Below the pieces are notes generated by a model. The model did not search any database. It was given only the letters and a program-made list of their open reading frames with translations, and had not been told where the DNA came from. 64,000 nucleotides of DNA from Forficula auricularia (Eukaryota; Arthropoda; Insecta; Dermaptera; Forficulidae). A program made the translations under genes and the position numbers. Position 1 is the stretch's first letter; each line of letters begins with the position of its first letter. This document shows, piece by piece, positions 31,858 through 43,100 of this stretch. The stretch is from the NCBI GenBank assembly GCA_024734495.1, contig JALMQS010000887.1, positions 1,231,115 to 1,295,114 of the forward strand. Reading direction: 5' to 3'.

Positions 31858-32115
31858 AAAATATTTATTTATTATATTTAAAACAATCTTAACACGTTTA
31901 TTTATAGAGCGAACGTTTCAGGAGAGTTTCTCCCTTTTCAATCGTAAAAATTTTCAAAAAACAAAAAAAAAGTTGCTTTCTGAATCTTAGAGGAAGCAAT
32001 TTTTTTTCTTTTTTGAAAATTTCTTCCATTGAAAAAGGGAGCAATTCTCCCGAAACGTTTGCTTTAAAAATAAACGTGCTCAAAATTGTTTTATAAAATA
32101 TTTATATTCTATTTA
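31858..32115. mobile_element. PLE-like palindrome J with altered hammerhead core
   Basis: Arms at about 31858-31955 and 32017-32115 are reverse complements. Each carries TTGAAAA, a GGGAG/CTCCC hairpin and GAAACGTT, on opposite strands. The first box differs from CTGANGA at two essential positions in both arms, so the change predates the inversion. Confidence 0.65.
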
Positions 32116-32760
32116 TTATTTATGAGATTCCCCAAATTAATAAATGATTTAATAATTGACATCAGGTATTAATGGGATAATAAAATAATTTGATTTATCT
32201 TCATTTTCAATTTATTTTTCATTATTTGAAGGTTTAAATCAAATATCATTAAGACCTAAGCTTTAAGTTTTTATTTAAAAAGTCACGTAAGAGAATTGAA
32301 AAAAATTCAATTATAATTTATAATAAAATTAATTAATTTTGATGAATATTGCTAAAATACAGTCGCTAGTAAACAGAAGTAAATGTATTGCTCTTATGGG
32401 AGAAAATATATTGTTTCTCCGATTATAAAGTCAAATTGGCACTTCGTTTCAACTCATTAGATGATGGGCCCTTCTGACATGAAATTAAGCATATTAAACA
32501 ACTACTATATATACTTTCTCATGGCCCTTTTAATTTTTTTGTATTATAATATTGTTCGTTTATTTATATTTTAATGAATATATACCGACCATTAATTATT
32601 AAAAATTGAATAAACATTTTACCTATCAAAGTTCGGAAGAAATTTAATAGCAATTAATTAATATAATAAAATTATTGCATATAGTTTTTACTACATGTAA
32701 AATTGAAAATTATACAGTCAAGCGAACGAGACTGTGTATCTGTAAGAAAGGCTTATTTGA

Positions 32761-32830
32761 AGTCTATTAAACTAATTATTTCATATTATTATTATTATTA
32801 TTATTATTACTTCTTCTACTACTACTACTA
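32761..32830. repeat. (ATT)n / (ACT)n microsatellite
   Basis: ATT repeats followed by CTACTACTACTACTAAT. Simple sequence. Confidence 0.85.
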
Positions 32831-32930
32831 ATAATTAATATTATTAATATTCCTAATACTAATAATAATATTAGCAATATTTATCAAGATACAAATATGA
32901 ATAGCATTTTCTATCTCTCTTCCTATCTAG

Positions 32931-33078
32931 CATTCTCTCTCCTCAAGTTCAATTTGTAGAAATGGTTTCACAAAATTATGGTTGTTTCATGGAAATGAAT
33001 TCAGAGTTGCCAACTGGTGGAGTTTCTCAATCGTTCCTGCCTAAGTACAAGTTCAAATTCAAGGGCTTAAATATATAG
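32931..33078 (+). CDS. Doubtful terminal exon candidate
   Basis: The tract TTTTCTATCTCTCTTCCTATCTAG ends at 32930 and would be a fine splice acceptor. After it one frame stays open for 48 codons to TAG at 33076-33078, reading in part MVSQNYGCFMEMNSELPTGG and VSQSFLPKYKFKFKGLNI. The amino-acid mix looks natural and the sequence is not a repeat. It lies 1.7 kb downstream of the 31178 exon candidate on the same strand. I recognise no family, and it may be chance. Confidence 0.22.
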
Positions 33079-33186
33079 CATTGCGATTCATCACAAGGCC
33101 TATTTCAAAGTTATTATATAATATCTACCCTTCTATTATTCTTAAGTATAAATTACCCCTTTGCAAACATTTCGATATAACGTTAT

Positions 33187-33482
33187 AGTGCTGGAGCACC
33201 GAGCGATGATCGGTAACTTTTTGCCTCTAAATAGTTTAAGTATCAAATTTCAAGGCTCTGCGACTTTCAGAAAACGAAATATGAACTATTAAAATATTTA
33301 ATTTGCGACATGACTAATTTACACCCCCTTCTTTTATTTCAATCGGATTAAAATTTATACACGATTAATAACTCATGAGACTTGATAAGTATATACATCA
33401 ATTTTAAGCGAAATCGTTAGAGTCGTTTTCGAGAAACCCATTCTATATATACAATAATTGCTCGGTTATTATAATAAGATAA
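33187..33482 (+). mobile_element. Hairpin-led repeat H, copy 2
   Basis: Starts GTGCTGGAGCACCGAGCGATG, then GGTAACTTTTTGCCTCTAAA, and ends TATATATACAATAATTGC. It has single copies of the internal modules duplicated in copy 1. Confidence 0.65.
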
Positions 33483-34135
33483 GAGTACTCTGGAGGCACC
33501 AAGCGATGCTCGGTAACTTTTTTTCTTCGGTTAAAAGCTTTATTTTAATATTATTTTTAATTTAAAATTCTGATCAAAAGGTCGATTTTTATTTGAGAGC
33601 CGTTTTCAAATTAAAAAAAATACAAATATATATAGTGTATTAATTGTTGTCTTTCATTCAGCTTAATTCAATTATACATATTTCAAATTTGCCGAGCCGC
33701 AATTTATTCAATAAATTTATAAAATACATAGCTATATATAATATATTCAATTATTTCCACACTTATAATAAAGTCTAATTCAAAAATATTCATTTTAGTA
33801 AAAGTAAAAAGCAAAGATTTTTAAAATTGTTCTATGGTCTACTGGTTAAGTCTATGCCTCTGATGCAAGAGATCTCAGGTTCTAATCTGACATGCGCCAA
33901 ATCATTTTTTATTGAGATTTTCATCTATCAATAACTACTTTAATTAAGAAAAAATCAATTAAGATGAATTTTGATGAGGTCCAGACCTAGTCAGATCGTT
34001 TTCTCATCCTCAAAACTTGTTAATAGATTTTGTTTCATCAAAATCAGTAGGGCCGTTTTCAAAATAGAACCAAGATACAAATATATATATAAATAAATAA
34101 AAATACAATTTTTGCTCGTTTAATAAGAGTAGATA
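33483..34135 (+). mobile_element. Hairpin-led repeat H, copy 3, divergent
   Basis: Starts CTCTGGAGGCACCAAGCGATG and GCTCGGTAACTTTTTT directly after copy 2 and ends TTTTTGCTCGTTTAATAAGA. The interior differs from copies 1 and 2 and contains a tRNA-like unit at 33828. The head folds as ACCNAGC-GAT-GCTCGGT. Confidence 0.5.
33828..33901 (+). mobile_element. tRNA-like SINE head (likely)
   Basis: TGGTCTACTGGTTAAG is A-box-like, CAGGTTCTAATCTG is T-arm-like with one B-box change, and CTCT/AGAG could form an anticodon stem. The acceptor stem does not pair, so a functional tRNA is unlikely. Confidence 0.45.
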
Positions 34136-34729
34136 GACTAAATTGTTTTCATTTATATTTTTCTTATCTTTAACTTTTATATATATATAAAGGAGTCGAA
34201 ATGTATACGATTAGGATTAGCTTTAATAAAGACTTCAGGTCGAGTTAACCATGAAGTTAAAATAGCTGCCTGATTGGAGACATTTTGACTTTAATTTTAG
34301 GAGTTTGCATATCTCTTGTTTAGTGGATATATCTAGCAGTCTAATTTAATTTGAAGCATTCCGCAATCAGGTTTACTGAGCATGCGCATTTGACATTTAT
34401 TATGAGAAATTACAAAGTAAGCATGCTCAGTTCCCTTGAGTGAGCTAAGTCGCATAGGTTATCAGATTGTTGGATAAACTAGTCACAAAACTTAATTACT
34501 TTGTGGTTGTTTCAGTAATCTAAGTTATAACTCGTCTAAATTTACATCGACTTGCGAAAAATTAACAAAATAGATCCTACTATAAAACTTTTCTACAAAG
34601 TAGTTGGGTATCATATTTTGAGTTATTTAGAAAAATTATCTACTTTTACAGAGTTGAGAAGACCGTTTTCAATTCGAAATCCCAATTCTACCCCTCCCGG
34701 CGCGAAAATGAGCGCAGACTTTTATGGGA
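34136..34729. other. Unassigned stretch
   Basis: No gene or repeat recognised. The plus-strand 95-codon frame at 34552-34839 enters the PLE-B repeat and shows no motif. Confidence 0.4.
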
Positions 34730-34990
34730 GTCCCTTAAGGTTATGCAACCAAATTACTTTTCTTGTGCATCCTATGCCTACCCTAATATATTTAAGGCGT
34801 AAAGTCATAATATTACTAATTGAAAATATTTTGTTTTGACAAGAGTAGCAGAGTTGTTGATTCATGAAGAGAAATTGTTGTCCTCTGCTTGATGCAAATA
34901 AACAAATACCAAATATGAATATTTGTATATATATATATAATTTATTTGTTTGAGGCTATACTTTCTAAGGCTTGGCATTCATCATTAGTA
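34730..34990 (+). mobile_element. PLE family B copy with decayed hammerhead
   Basis: Matches 3430-3715, including CATCCTATGCCTACCCTA-like sequence, TTTAAGGCGTAAAGTCAT and AGAGTAGCAGAG. A minus-strand motif at 34950-34990 reads ATGATGA, hairpin, GAAAGTATAGCC, a damaged version of the family's hammerhead. Confidence 0.65.
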
Positions 34991-35096
34991 ATATTTTATT
35001 TATTATTTCTCATGGGATCAATCACAAATTGGATATTGAAAATTCGTTGTCATAGCAAGTTAGCTACTCACACAATCTTTTCATTTAAATTAATTT

Positions 35097-35230
35097 GTAA
35101 GATTTAGTTTGCTGAGAGAAGCAGAGTTGTTGATTTCTTCTTAAAAAAGTAATGGTAGTTTTAAAAAGATTTATTTTACCGCGAGTATCAGAATTGTTGA
35201 TTCATAAGGCAAAAACAATATGGTCGTCCT
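35097..35230 (+). mobile_element. PLE family B partial heads, two in tandem
   Basis: AGTTTGCTGAGAGAAGCAGAG with GTTGATT at 35107, then TTTTACCGCGAGTATCAGAA with GTTGATTCAT at 35173. Two divergent partial copies in a row. Confidence 0.5.
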
Positions 35231-35455
35231 CGGGTTGATTTGTTTGTCAGATGACCAGCTTACTATTACAACAAAATGAATAATATATCTATATCTAATC
35301 GGACATTTGAACCAATGAGAAATAACACATTGAATATTTCTAATTAAAAACTCACTGGTGATCAAGATAAGCCTCCGAAACCATAAGTTAGTCTTTAACT
35401 AATAAATTATATATCTAAGTATAGGTATATCAAAAAATATATTTATTGTTTTAAA

Positions 35456-35541
35456 ATTAAAATGAATACAAACCTTTTAAAAAACAAACGTTAAACGTTT
35501 TGAAGATTGTTTTTTAAAAGATTTGTATTCATTTTTTTCAT
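35456..35541. repeat. Small inverted repeat
   Basis: AAATGAATACAAACCTTTTA and AAAAGATTTGTATTCATTTT are inverse, with AAACGTTAAACGTTT between. A short foldback of unknown origin. Confidence 0.6.
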
Positions 35542-35623
35542 TTTCATATCTATATTATATTCGTTATAATTTATATTATATATAAAACGGCTTAGAATCT
35601 AAACCTGCTAACTCAATTTTTTA

Positions 35624-36268
35624 TTTTACCATACAGGGTATGGTCAAGTATTGTAATCGTGCATGAAAAAAGTGTTTTTTTTTCCTTCTTTTTTCGAAAT
35701 ATCTCAATAACGGCTAAAACTATTTTGATTAAAAAAATTAAGCGAAACCATGGAGTTAAGTAAACATCAAAAAAATTATATTTTTTGGGGTAATAATTGT
35801 TTTGTCAAAGTGTCTGTTAGTTAGTCTGGTTGTCCGTTACCAAATTTTTGTGGTCAAAAACTAGTGTGAATATCAAAACCAAATTTCACATGTAGTTTTG
35901 GTCAATTGAGATTAAGAGCTAATTAGATTTTGGTACATATCGACCCAAATTTAAGGGGGTGGAGGGGGGTTAAAAATAAAAGATATAGTCCCTTTGAGAA
36001 AATTCAACCAAATTTTTATACATAATCAGTGGACTCCCAGAAGTATAAAAATGCAAAGATTAACCGCCCAAAATAGGGCTGGGGGTGTACGGTCAAAAAA
36101 TGAAAATCTTGGCCATTTACCAAGCTCAACCAAATTTTGTATACATAATCAGTGAGACACCAGAAGTATAAAAATGCAAAAACTAACCCCCCCTACATGA
36201 CTATAAATAATTTTAGGGGCCAGGTTATATGGTAAAGTCAAGTGGATAGCCACATCAGAACACGTCAG
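35624..36268 (+). repeat. Repeat family M, copy 1
   Basis: Runs from TTTACCATACAGGGTATGG to AAGTGGATAGCCACATCAGA. Internal modules recur with a period of about 105-115 bases, each with ATACATAATCAGTGG and AGAAGTATAAAAATGCAAA. Inverted copies are at 44304-45272 and 48812-49463. No protein. It could be a non-autonomous transposon that contains satellite-like modules. Confidence 0.75.
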
Positions 36269-36742
36269 CTTATTTACTATATAAGACATATTAATACCAT
36301 TCGAAAGAAAAAGAGATACAGCATCGTCCAAGTAAAACTGCTACATAAAATTATGATCGTAATTTGTAGAACAAAATTTGAAAAATAGTTTTTCCATAAC
36401 AAATTTTGTTTGTTTTTTCTTTCCCTTGTAAAATTTCCTTATTGTGAGTTAGCAGCTTTACACTCCAAGGCTACGATATGGTATATAGGTATATATTTAT
36501 TTGCATTAAGCAGAGGACTCCCTCAGTGATTTCTCCTAATAGTTAGTTATTCTTAGGTCCTATGTTATTATCAGCAGTAATAAATATAATTGAAAAGTTT
36601 TTGTTTTGCCGAGAATAGCAGAGTTGTTGATTCACAAAGAGAAACAAAGAGGTTGTCCTCTGCTTGATGCAAATAAACATACCCACGTATATATCGAAAT
36701 TATATATCTGTATATATATATATATAATTTAATTGTTAGAGA

Positions 36743-36993
36743 CCGTATGGATATTGAAAATTTTCGATTTTTACTTGTTTGAACGGAAAAATCGAGTTAT
36801 CAAATAGCAATTTGCTTAGAATGTTTTCTGTCAAAATAAACAATTTTAGATAAAAGAAAGTGGAAAAAGGAACCCCCCCCTCCGTTACAAAGAGGGATAG
36901 ATGTGTTTAAATATGAATGTGACCTGGAAGTTGAATTTAATTTTAACTGGCTCCCAGCTAAGTAAAGATCAAAAATTTTCAATATCCATACGG
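36743..36993. mobile_element. MITE-like insertion with inverted ends
   Basis: CCGTATGGATATTGAAAATTTT and its near-exact complement AAAATTTTCAATATCCATACGG bound the unit. No clear target duplication was found, so the class is open. Confidence 0.6.
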
Positions 36994-37024
36994 CATTGAC
37001 TCCATGAAAAGTAATATCTATAAT

Positions 37025-37072
37025 TGAAAAAGACTGATGGTGAAGACCAAGTCTAAGAAACTATAGTCTCAA
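37025..37072 (+). ncRNA. Decayed hammerhead motif, family B
   Basis: CTGATGG (37033-37039) in place of CTGANGA, an AGAC/GTCT hairpin, GAAA (37057-37060), CTATAGTCTC. The last part is as in family C, suggesting a common origin. Confidence 0.45.
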
Positions 37073-37169
37073 ACAAATAAATAATATATAATACAGATAT
37101 ATAATTTCGATATATATGTGTGTATGTTTATTTGCATCAAGCAGAGTACAACCTCTTTGTTTTTCTTAG

Positions 37170-38356
37170 TAATCAATCTCTCTGTTCTTATTTTATTAAA
37201 TCAACTCTTAGCCAAGCTCAGCAAAACAATTTTATTTTATAGAGATTTATTCTGCGAATTTTGGAAATTTGGATTCATTCAACTAGTTTCCCCATCTTTG
37301 TTTTAATCACTCCAGAACTCCGAATACTTCTTAATTCTACGCTAAAGCGATTTTAATTTAGGAAACGAAAGTAAATTAAATTCTTTGAAATGTTGAGTAT
37401 AAAATTTTCATTTTTAATCCGTGCTTTTTTGGCGATTACATTCCCAATCTCTTTATTTATTGATATTTTCCATGACTTAGTAATGCTTGAATTTCCGACA
37501 AGCTTTCTACTTGGACATAAAAATAAAATCCTGCCCTCCGGCCAACACTTCAGGCTTTTTCTTATGAATTCTTTTTTTCTCTCTCTTGCCTTTTTATCTT
37601 TAATGTCTGCAACTCCATTCAAGCTTCCATTATATAATCTGACACTATTTCAACTTTAACAAATATAAATATATATTCATCTTTCTTTTCGTGTTTCCCA
37701 GCTCATCGACTGTCCGAAAAGGTGATTTAATTTACTAAACTTTCTTGGCATATATTTGATAAAAAATATAAAATAAATATATTTCAAAACATTTCATTTT
37801 CAAGTTCACATAGATTTCACATAACAGTTAAATATTTTTGGCGTTGTATAGATATGTCAAAAAAAAAAAAAAAATAGTTTAATTTATTTCTTCCACCTTC
37901 TCAGTTTAAAGTAAATAAATACATGTTTCTATAGGAATCTCTAATAAAAATTCAAAAATAACAGTTTAATTCAGGTATAGGTACACTTATTTTAGCCTTA
38001 TTTATGCGTAAGAAATCTGTGACGTCTGGCTAAATGGGCATTTAGTTCCCGAGGCCAAAGGGGTAGAAAAAAAATCAGGTGTAAGAAAATGATTAAATAC
38101 TTAAAAATACATGTAGTATTCAATTTGAAACAAAACAAAAATGTGACACAATTTTTAATTTTTTAATTACATTTTCAAATTGATCTAAACTGACCCGTGA
38201 CGTAATTCTATCGATTCTGGTTGTGGCTATAATATTTTTATTTTTTTGATATTTTTATATAAACGATATTATTTTTAATTCAAAATCGATTAATATTACA
38301 ATTTTTAATTTTTTATAAACCCATCTTATAAAAATTCTGAATATTTTAGCACCTTA
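37170..38356. other. Unassigned stretch
   Basis: 37390-37660 is open on both strands (89 codons each way) and slightly GC-richer, but neither product shows a domain and splice sites are not evident. The rest is AT-rich. Could be low-copy host DNA. Confidence 0.35.
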
Positions 38357-38633
38357 GGGGCAGCCCATAAATTATGTCACACAAAATTTAAGATTTTTAG
38401 ACCCCCCCCCCTGTGTCATATTCTGTCACATTTTTCATTGAGCCTCCCTGTATTGTGACGTCACAGTATCATTAATAATAACCTGAAATGTAAAAAATAT
38501 GTTTATGAAAATGTTTAATTTGACTTTTGTGACATCACTTTTTAAGATCCCCGGTCCCACCTGTCACATTTTGTCACAAATCAAAGATGCCTCCATTCCC
38601 CCTTACTGTGTGGTGTAATTTATGGACGGGCCC
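38357..38633. mobile_element. Harbinger-like MITE N1, copy 1
   Basis: Ends GGGGCAGCCCATAAATTATG...CACAC and GTGTGGTGTAATTTATGGAC, inverse of each other, flanked by TTA on both sides (38354-38356 and 38634-38636). A 3-bp TTA/TAA duplication is typical of PIF/Harbinger elements. Copy 2 is at 50793-51157. Confidence 0.7.
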
Positions 38634-38639
38634 TTATTA

Positions 38640-39842
38640 ATAGGGACTATTTTAGTAAATTCTTTGTATATATAAGTACTAGCTGGTTCTAATATCGACT
38701 AATTAAATTTGACGATTGTATAGTGAGCAGTGCTTTGCTCTGCCTATCCTTTTTATTTATCAAATCGTTTGTCTATTTTTTTTTATTATTTATTTTTTCC
38801 CCCATCTTTAATCGGCTTAAGGGATTTTTATAAACAATGATTTCCTTTTGAATTTAAACTGATTATATATTTTATTTTATTTATTCATACTCTAAACACA
38901 AAAAGGAATGTAATCGTATTTCAATAAGACTTCACCAATTCGCTAAAAGCAGCCACCAGAAGAATAAATAAAGTTTGTTGATGAAATTGAACCTTCTAGA
39001 AATGCCAAAGGAAAATTTCTTGGTTTTCATAGATTCTGGTAAAATGAATAATTTATGCCTATGAGTTAAATTAATCATTTTGTGGGGTTCTACATATATT
39101 ATTTTCTTCAAGAGATTTATAAATCATAAGATAGTTGTTTCACCATATGGGTTTTAATAGGATTTTTTTGAAAGACAGATTATTATTTAAATACTTCTGC
39201 ATCGATTGGTGGCAAAACAAAATTTATGAACAATATAGTTTCGGAGATATTGAATTCCAAAGATAAGAGTTTTTCAGACTTTATACATTGCACTATACGG
39301 GATATGGGAAAGTTTACATACATATTTAGTATTATAATTAAGAAACTCTTTTTACCATTGTTAAATTAAACCAACATTAAACAATAACTTATACATTTTT
39401 TAAGAAAATTGTACTTCATAGTTACAACATAGTTTCTGAGATAATAATGAAAAATTTACACTAAAAACAAGCTGGCAACAACTCTTGTATTTAATCTAAA
39501 AGTGGGTTATCTTTAGTACTTTTTTGACGTTTTTTCGCTTCAGCCATTGTCGCAACAGCTTTCAATTGCTTATTAAGAATTTTTGTTTTATAAATCAACC
39601 TTTATAATGTATTTTATCTGTCATTTCTATGATAAAAATATTCAAACTCGGATCAATGTTGTCAGATATGTCAAACGAGCACGGGATTGGCTAGTAGTTG
39701 GTACATAAACAGCAAAAAGTTTTGTAGCTTATAAATTATGAATCCTTATTGTCTGTTCTATAAACTCTATCATTAACTTATTGCTATAGTATTGTCGCGA
39801 AACAACTACCTTAAATAAAGAAATAGAAGGCGAATTGACTAG
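38640..39842. other. Unassigned stretch
   Basis: AT-rich, no repeat relation or gene noticed. Confidence 0.4.
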
Positions 39843-39905
39843 ACCTGTGGTTCTCACCCTTTTTTTGACCCCCCCCCCCCCCCTTTGGTGTCCCATGGTT
39901 TTTTG
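39843..39905 (+). mobile_element. hAT-type end fragment
   Basis: CTGTGGTTCTCACCCTTTTTT resembles the CAGNGGTTCTCAACC start of many hAT elements and is followed by a C run. The opposite end was not found. Confidence 0.35.
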
Positions 39906-39924
39906 TGGTTAACTTCTAAATTTT

Positions 39925-39962
39925 TACTCAATAACCTCCTCCTTTTTTTGAAGTCAGTTAAA
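39925..39962 (+). repeat. Terminus of repeat E
   Basis: AACCTCCTCCTTTTTTTGAA plus GTCAGTTAAAAAT, the end sequence of the copies at 6913 and 23424, here without the body. Confidence 0.55.
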
Positions 39963-40597
39963 AATACAAAATCTATTTAATTATATTTTTAAAAAGTAAT
40001 TTTTACTTAGAAATGGTACTATAATGTTTTTAAAATTATAAAAAAGCCTCAGGTAATTGGTAAATATGAAAAAATTGTTTGATTTATTTGGGTTAATTAA
40101 TTAAAATTAATTCTAATTTGTTATTTTTATTACAAAGCTTTTTGATTATAATGTTTTTAATTGCAAAAAGAAAAATAACATTCTACACATATATATGTAC
40201 TATATTATGAAAATGTTTTTTAAGAGGAATAACTATAGAAAACAACTTATAAAAAAGGCATTCTATAAGATTTAAAACATTTCATTATATATATGATATA
40301 TTCACTGATATTGACATACTATATTGATAACAATTTAACACACAAAATGCCTCCAGGTAAATGACAAATATGAAGATTACCTATTTGATTTATTTAGGTT
40401 AATTAAAATTGGTTCTAATTTGTTATTTTTAGTACAAGCTTTTGATTAAAAATGTTATTAATTGTAAAAAGAAAATGACATTCTACACAGACATAAGTAC
40501 TATATTATGAAAAACTTGGGTGAGTTCTTTTCTTCTTTTTATCTTGAGAATGGCATGTAATTAGTAATTTACTGTCAATTAAGATGTTGTGATGTTT
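39963..40597. repeat. Imperfect direct repeat pair
   Basis: Bases about 40035-40225 and 40345-40515 share GATTTATTTGGGTTAATTA-like, CTAATTTGTTATTTTTA and GACATTCTACACA...TACTATATTATGAAAA, a direct duplication about 300 bases apart. Origin unknown. Confidence 0.6.
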
Positions 40598-40652
40598 TCC
40601 TTGTAGACTGATGATGGTGTGAGAATATCAGCCGAAACGTCTCATAAGTTTT
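40598..40652 (+). ncRNA. Hammerhead ribozyme motif, family K
   Basis: CTGATGA (40608-40614), T, GGT with loop and GCC, GAAA (40634-40637), CGTC. Helix I is GA with TC then, after an internal loop, CTT with AAG. GUC cleavage triplet. Confidence 0.6.
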
Positions 40653-40884
40653 TCATGAAAATAAATTTGTTAGAATATAAAGAAATTTTATTTCCTTTTT
40701 CCTAATGAAGACATTACATCTGTTTCCAAGGTTTTCAAGAGTCTCAAAAAACACCACAATTTATAAATAATTTTTAGTTTTAAATTTGTTTGAGTTTTTA
40801 CTTTACACATTAGAAGAGTTTATTTAGAAGGTGAAAAAAGTATAGAAAGGTTAAAAGACATAAAGGAGTTAATAATAAAGAATA

Positions 40885-40992
40885 TCAGATGTTAGTATCC
40901 ATAAAGAAATAAGTCCTGAGAGCGCCAAGAGTCGGGTCTGCATGAAATTTAGCTGAAAGTTCATTCCAAAGCCTTGCAATATGTGAAAGCTT
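40885..40992 (-). pseudogene. Non-LTR retrotransposon RT C-terminal remnant
   Basis: Minus strand, 35 codons before a stop: LSHIARLWNELSAKFHADPT, then LGALRTYFFMDTNI. HxARLWNxLPxxFxxxxxxxxFK is the usual close of CR1/Jockey-type polymerases, where the host of variants includes ARLWNSLP. Too short to assign a clade. A stop codon directly upstream shows decay. Confidence 0.55.
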
Positions 40993-41103
40993 TTATTTTT
41001 AATCTAGTTTTGATTTTTAAACTTTAGTTGATTTAACAGCTTTTTGCTCGGCTCCCACGTGATATGAGAAAGGCCAAGCGAATAGCAGAAAGAGAGGAGA
41101 GGG

Positions 41104-41292
41104 ATGGTTGAGTTGCCCTCAAAACGAGCTCTAATTGATGTGAGGTCGAATCGGACGTTTTGGGGTTGCACAGGTGCCTTCCATCTGACGGCCTCTCTGA
41201 TTAGACTAAACCATAATAAAGGCGTTAGGGGACTAGAAAAATTCCCTATGAAGAGAATTGACGCCGTTTTAATTAACCTCCTACAAAGGTAA
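41104..41292 (+). other. Weak host exon candidate
   Basis: A 62-codon frame in a GC-richer patch: begins MVELPSKRALIDVRSNRTFW and continues GCTGAFHLTASLIRLNHN. Around 41286 the phrase ACAAAG|GTAATT could be a splice donor, and TTGATTTAACAG before 41041 a possible acceptor, but in-frame stops at 41065 and 41080 mean it would have to be a first coding exon. No family recognised. Confidence 0.2.
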
Positions 41293-41444
41293 TTTAAAAA
41301 TAAAATACGAGGAAAATAATATTCAATGTAAAAAAATAATTATTGAGTAAATGGTAATTAAGAATGAGCTTTTTTTAAGTAATGGAAAATAATAATTACA
41401 TTAAAAACCGTTTATCACATACAATAATTTATAGAAATTCTGGT

Positions 41445-43100
41445 GTTGGTGCGAGGTGAAACATATTTTAATAAAAGAAAAGTAAAAATATTTTTTGGGA
41501 AAATTATTATTTACTATAAGTATTTCACTAGGTCACTTGAAAGAAATAAAAAGAGAGAGTTTTCTCAGTATATTTATATTTCGTAAATTTTTATAATTTT
41601 TCTAATTAATATAACAAAGAATAATTGCCATATCAATGAGAATTGTTTTGACCGTGCTTATTTGAAAAAGATATTTATCGCGAGACTAATGCGGATAACG
41701 CTATTGGAGTCTGCGGAGTCTTAAGTCTGGACCAAAAAAAGATCCACTTAGCTACAATCCAACCTCATTTTGCGTATATCCCGCTAGACATTCGGATGGA
41801 TCACCAAGTGAATTTGAAATCTCAGATGTTATATATTTAATCTCCCAGTCCAGAGCGCTCGGTCTATTAGCATGTATGTTAGATGCATGCCACAAATTAA
41901 TCGAATGTTTCTACATTTGATTCAATCGCGAATCAACATAAGGGAATTTTTGTCAAATATTAATTGAAAATAATATTTGAACTTATATATTTCTAACTTG
42001 AAATAATGATCTTAAATAAATTTTTATAATTTTTCTAATTAATATAACAAAGAATAATTGCCATATCAATGGGAATTGTATCTTATTTGAAAAAGATACT
42101 TATCTGAGACTGCGGATAACGCTATTGGAGTCTGCGAAGTCTCAAGTCTGGACCAAGAGAGAATAAGATGTGATCCACTTAGCTACAATCCAACGTCATT
42201 TCACGTATAGCCCGCTAGACATTCGGATGGATCACCAAGTGAATTTGAAATCTCAGATGTTATATATCTCTCTTGGTCCAGACTTAAGTCTCGGCAGGAT
42301 TCCAATAGCGTTTTCCACAGTAGTCTCGCGATAAATATCTTTTTCAAATAAGCGCGGTCAAAACAATTCTCATTGATATGACAATTATTCTTTGTTATAT
42401 TAATTAGAAAAATTATAAAAATTTATTTAAGATCATTATTTCAAGTTAGAAATATATAAGTTCAAATATTATTTTCATTCAATATTTGACAAAAATTCCC
42501 TGCAGTTGATTCGCGATTGAATCAAATGTAGAAAACATTCGATTATGTATATTTCGGGCTAATTTATTTATATATATATATATGTTGCAGTAAAAACTCG
42601 TTTTTGAGTAAGAACGGGTTCTTACTAGTTAAAAACGCGTTTCACTGAATACCTTTGTGGCAACTAGAATTTACTGTTGATGGTTGAGTATGGTCCAAAG
42701 GGTCTAGATTCTTCATTTTTTGACCTTCCGCCTCATTTTGGGTGTTTATTTTCAAAATCTTTTAAACGAAAATGTCAAAAATTAGAAGCAAAGTTGTAGA
42801 GGATCTAATTTTTGACATTTTCGTTTAAAAATTTTTTTATAAATAAACGACCAAAATGAGGCGGAGGGTCAAAAATGAAGATTCTAGATCTTTGGACCAA
42901 ACTTAAGCAACATTAATAAATTCTAGTTGCCACAAGGTATTCAGTGAAACGACTTTTAACTAGTAAGAACCCGTCCTTACTAAAAAAAGCGGTTTTTATT
43001 GCAACATATATATTACATATATTGAGAGAACTCTCTCTCTCTTTTATTTTTTACACGTGAAACAAGTGACGTAGTAAATAATAATTTTCCAAAAAAAACA
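41445..43100. mobile_element. Complex PLE-like palindrome with nested insertions
   Basis: Outer arms at 41445-41582 and 43018-43100 share the GTGAAAC...AAGTGAC...GAGAGAG series in inverse and resemble the inner arms at 10503-11272. A remnant TATTTCGGGCTAATTTATT (42550-42570) is the end of a GAAATAT-type hammerhead. Inside, a block of about 430 bases is directly duplicated (from 41585 and 42018) and then partly repeated in inverse (42265-42500), and a MITE sits at 42583-43006. Confidence 0.6.
42583..43006. mobile_element. 424-bp palindromic MITE
   Basis: Ends TGTTGCAGTAAAAAC and GTTTTTATTGCAACA. The two halves, about 200 bases each, are reverse complements almost to the centre near 42795, sharing CCCTCCGCCTCATTTTGG-type and AATTTTTGACATTTTCGTTT segments. 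Flanked by TATATATA on both sides, fitting a TA or TATA target. No transposase. Confidence 0.75.

Larger units (their letters stand above)
36585..37165. mobile_element. PLE family B palindrome split by a MITE
   Basis: Left arm 36595-36735 (TTGCCGAGAATAGCAGAG, GTTGATTCAC, TGCTTGATGCAAATAAAC) and right arm about 37073-37165 in inverse. Between them lie a MITE-like insertion (36743-36993) and a plus-strand decayed hammerhead (37025-37072). Confidence 0.7.
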
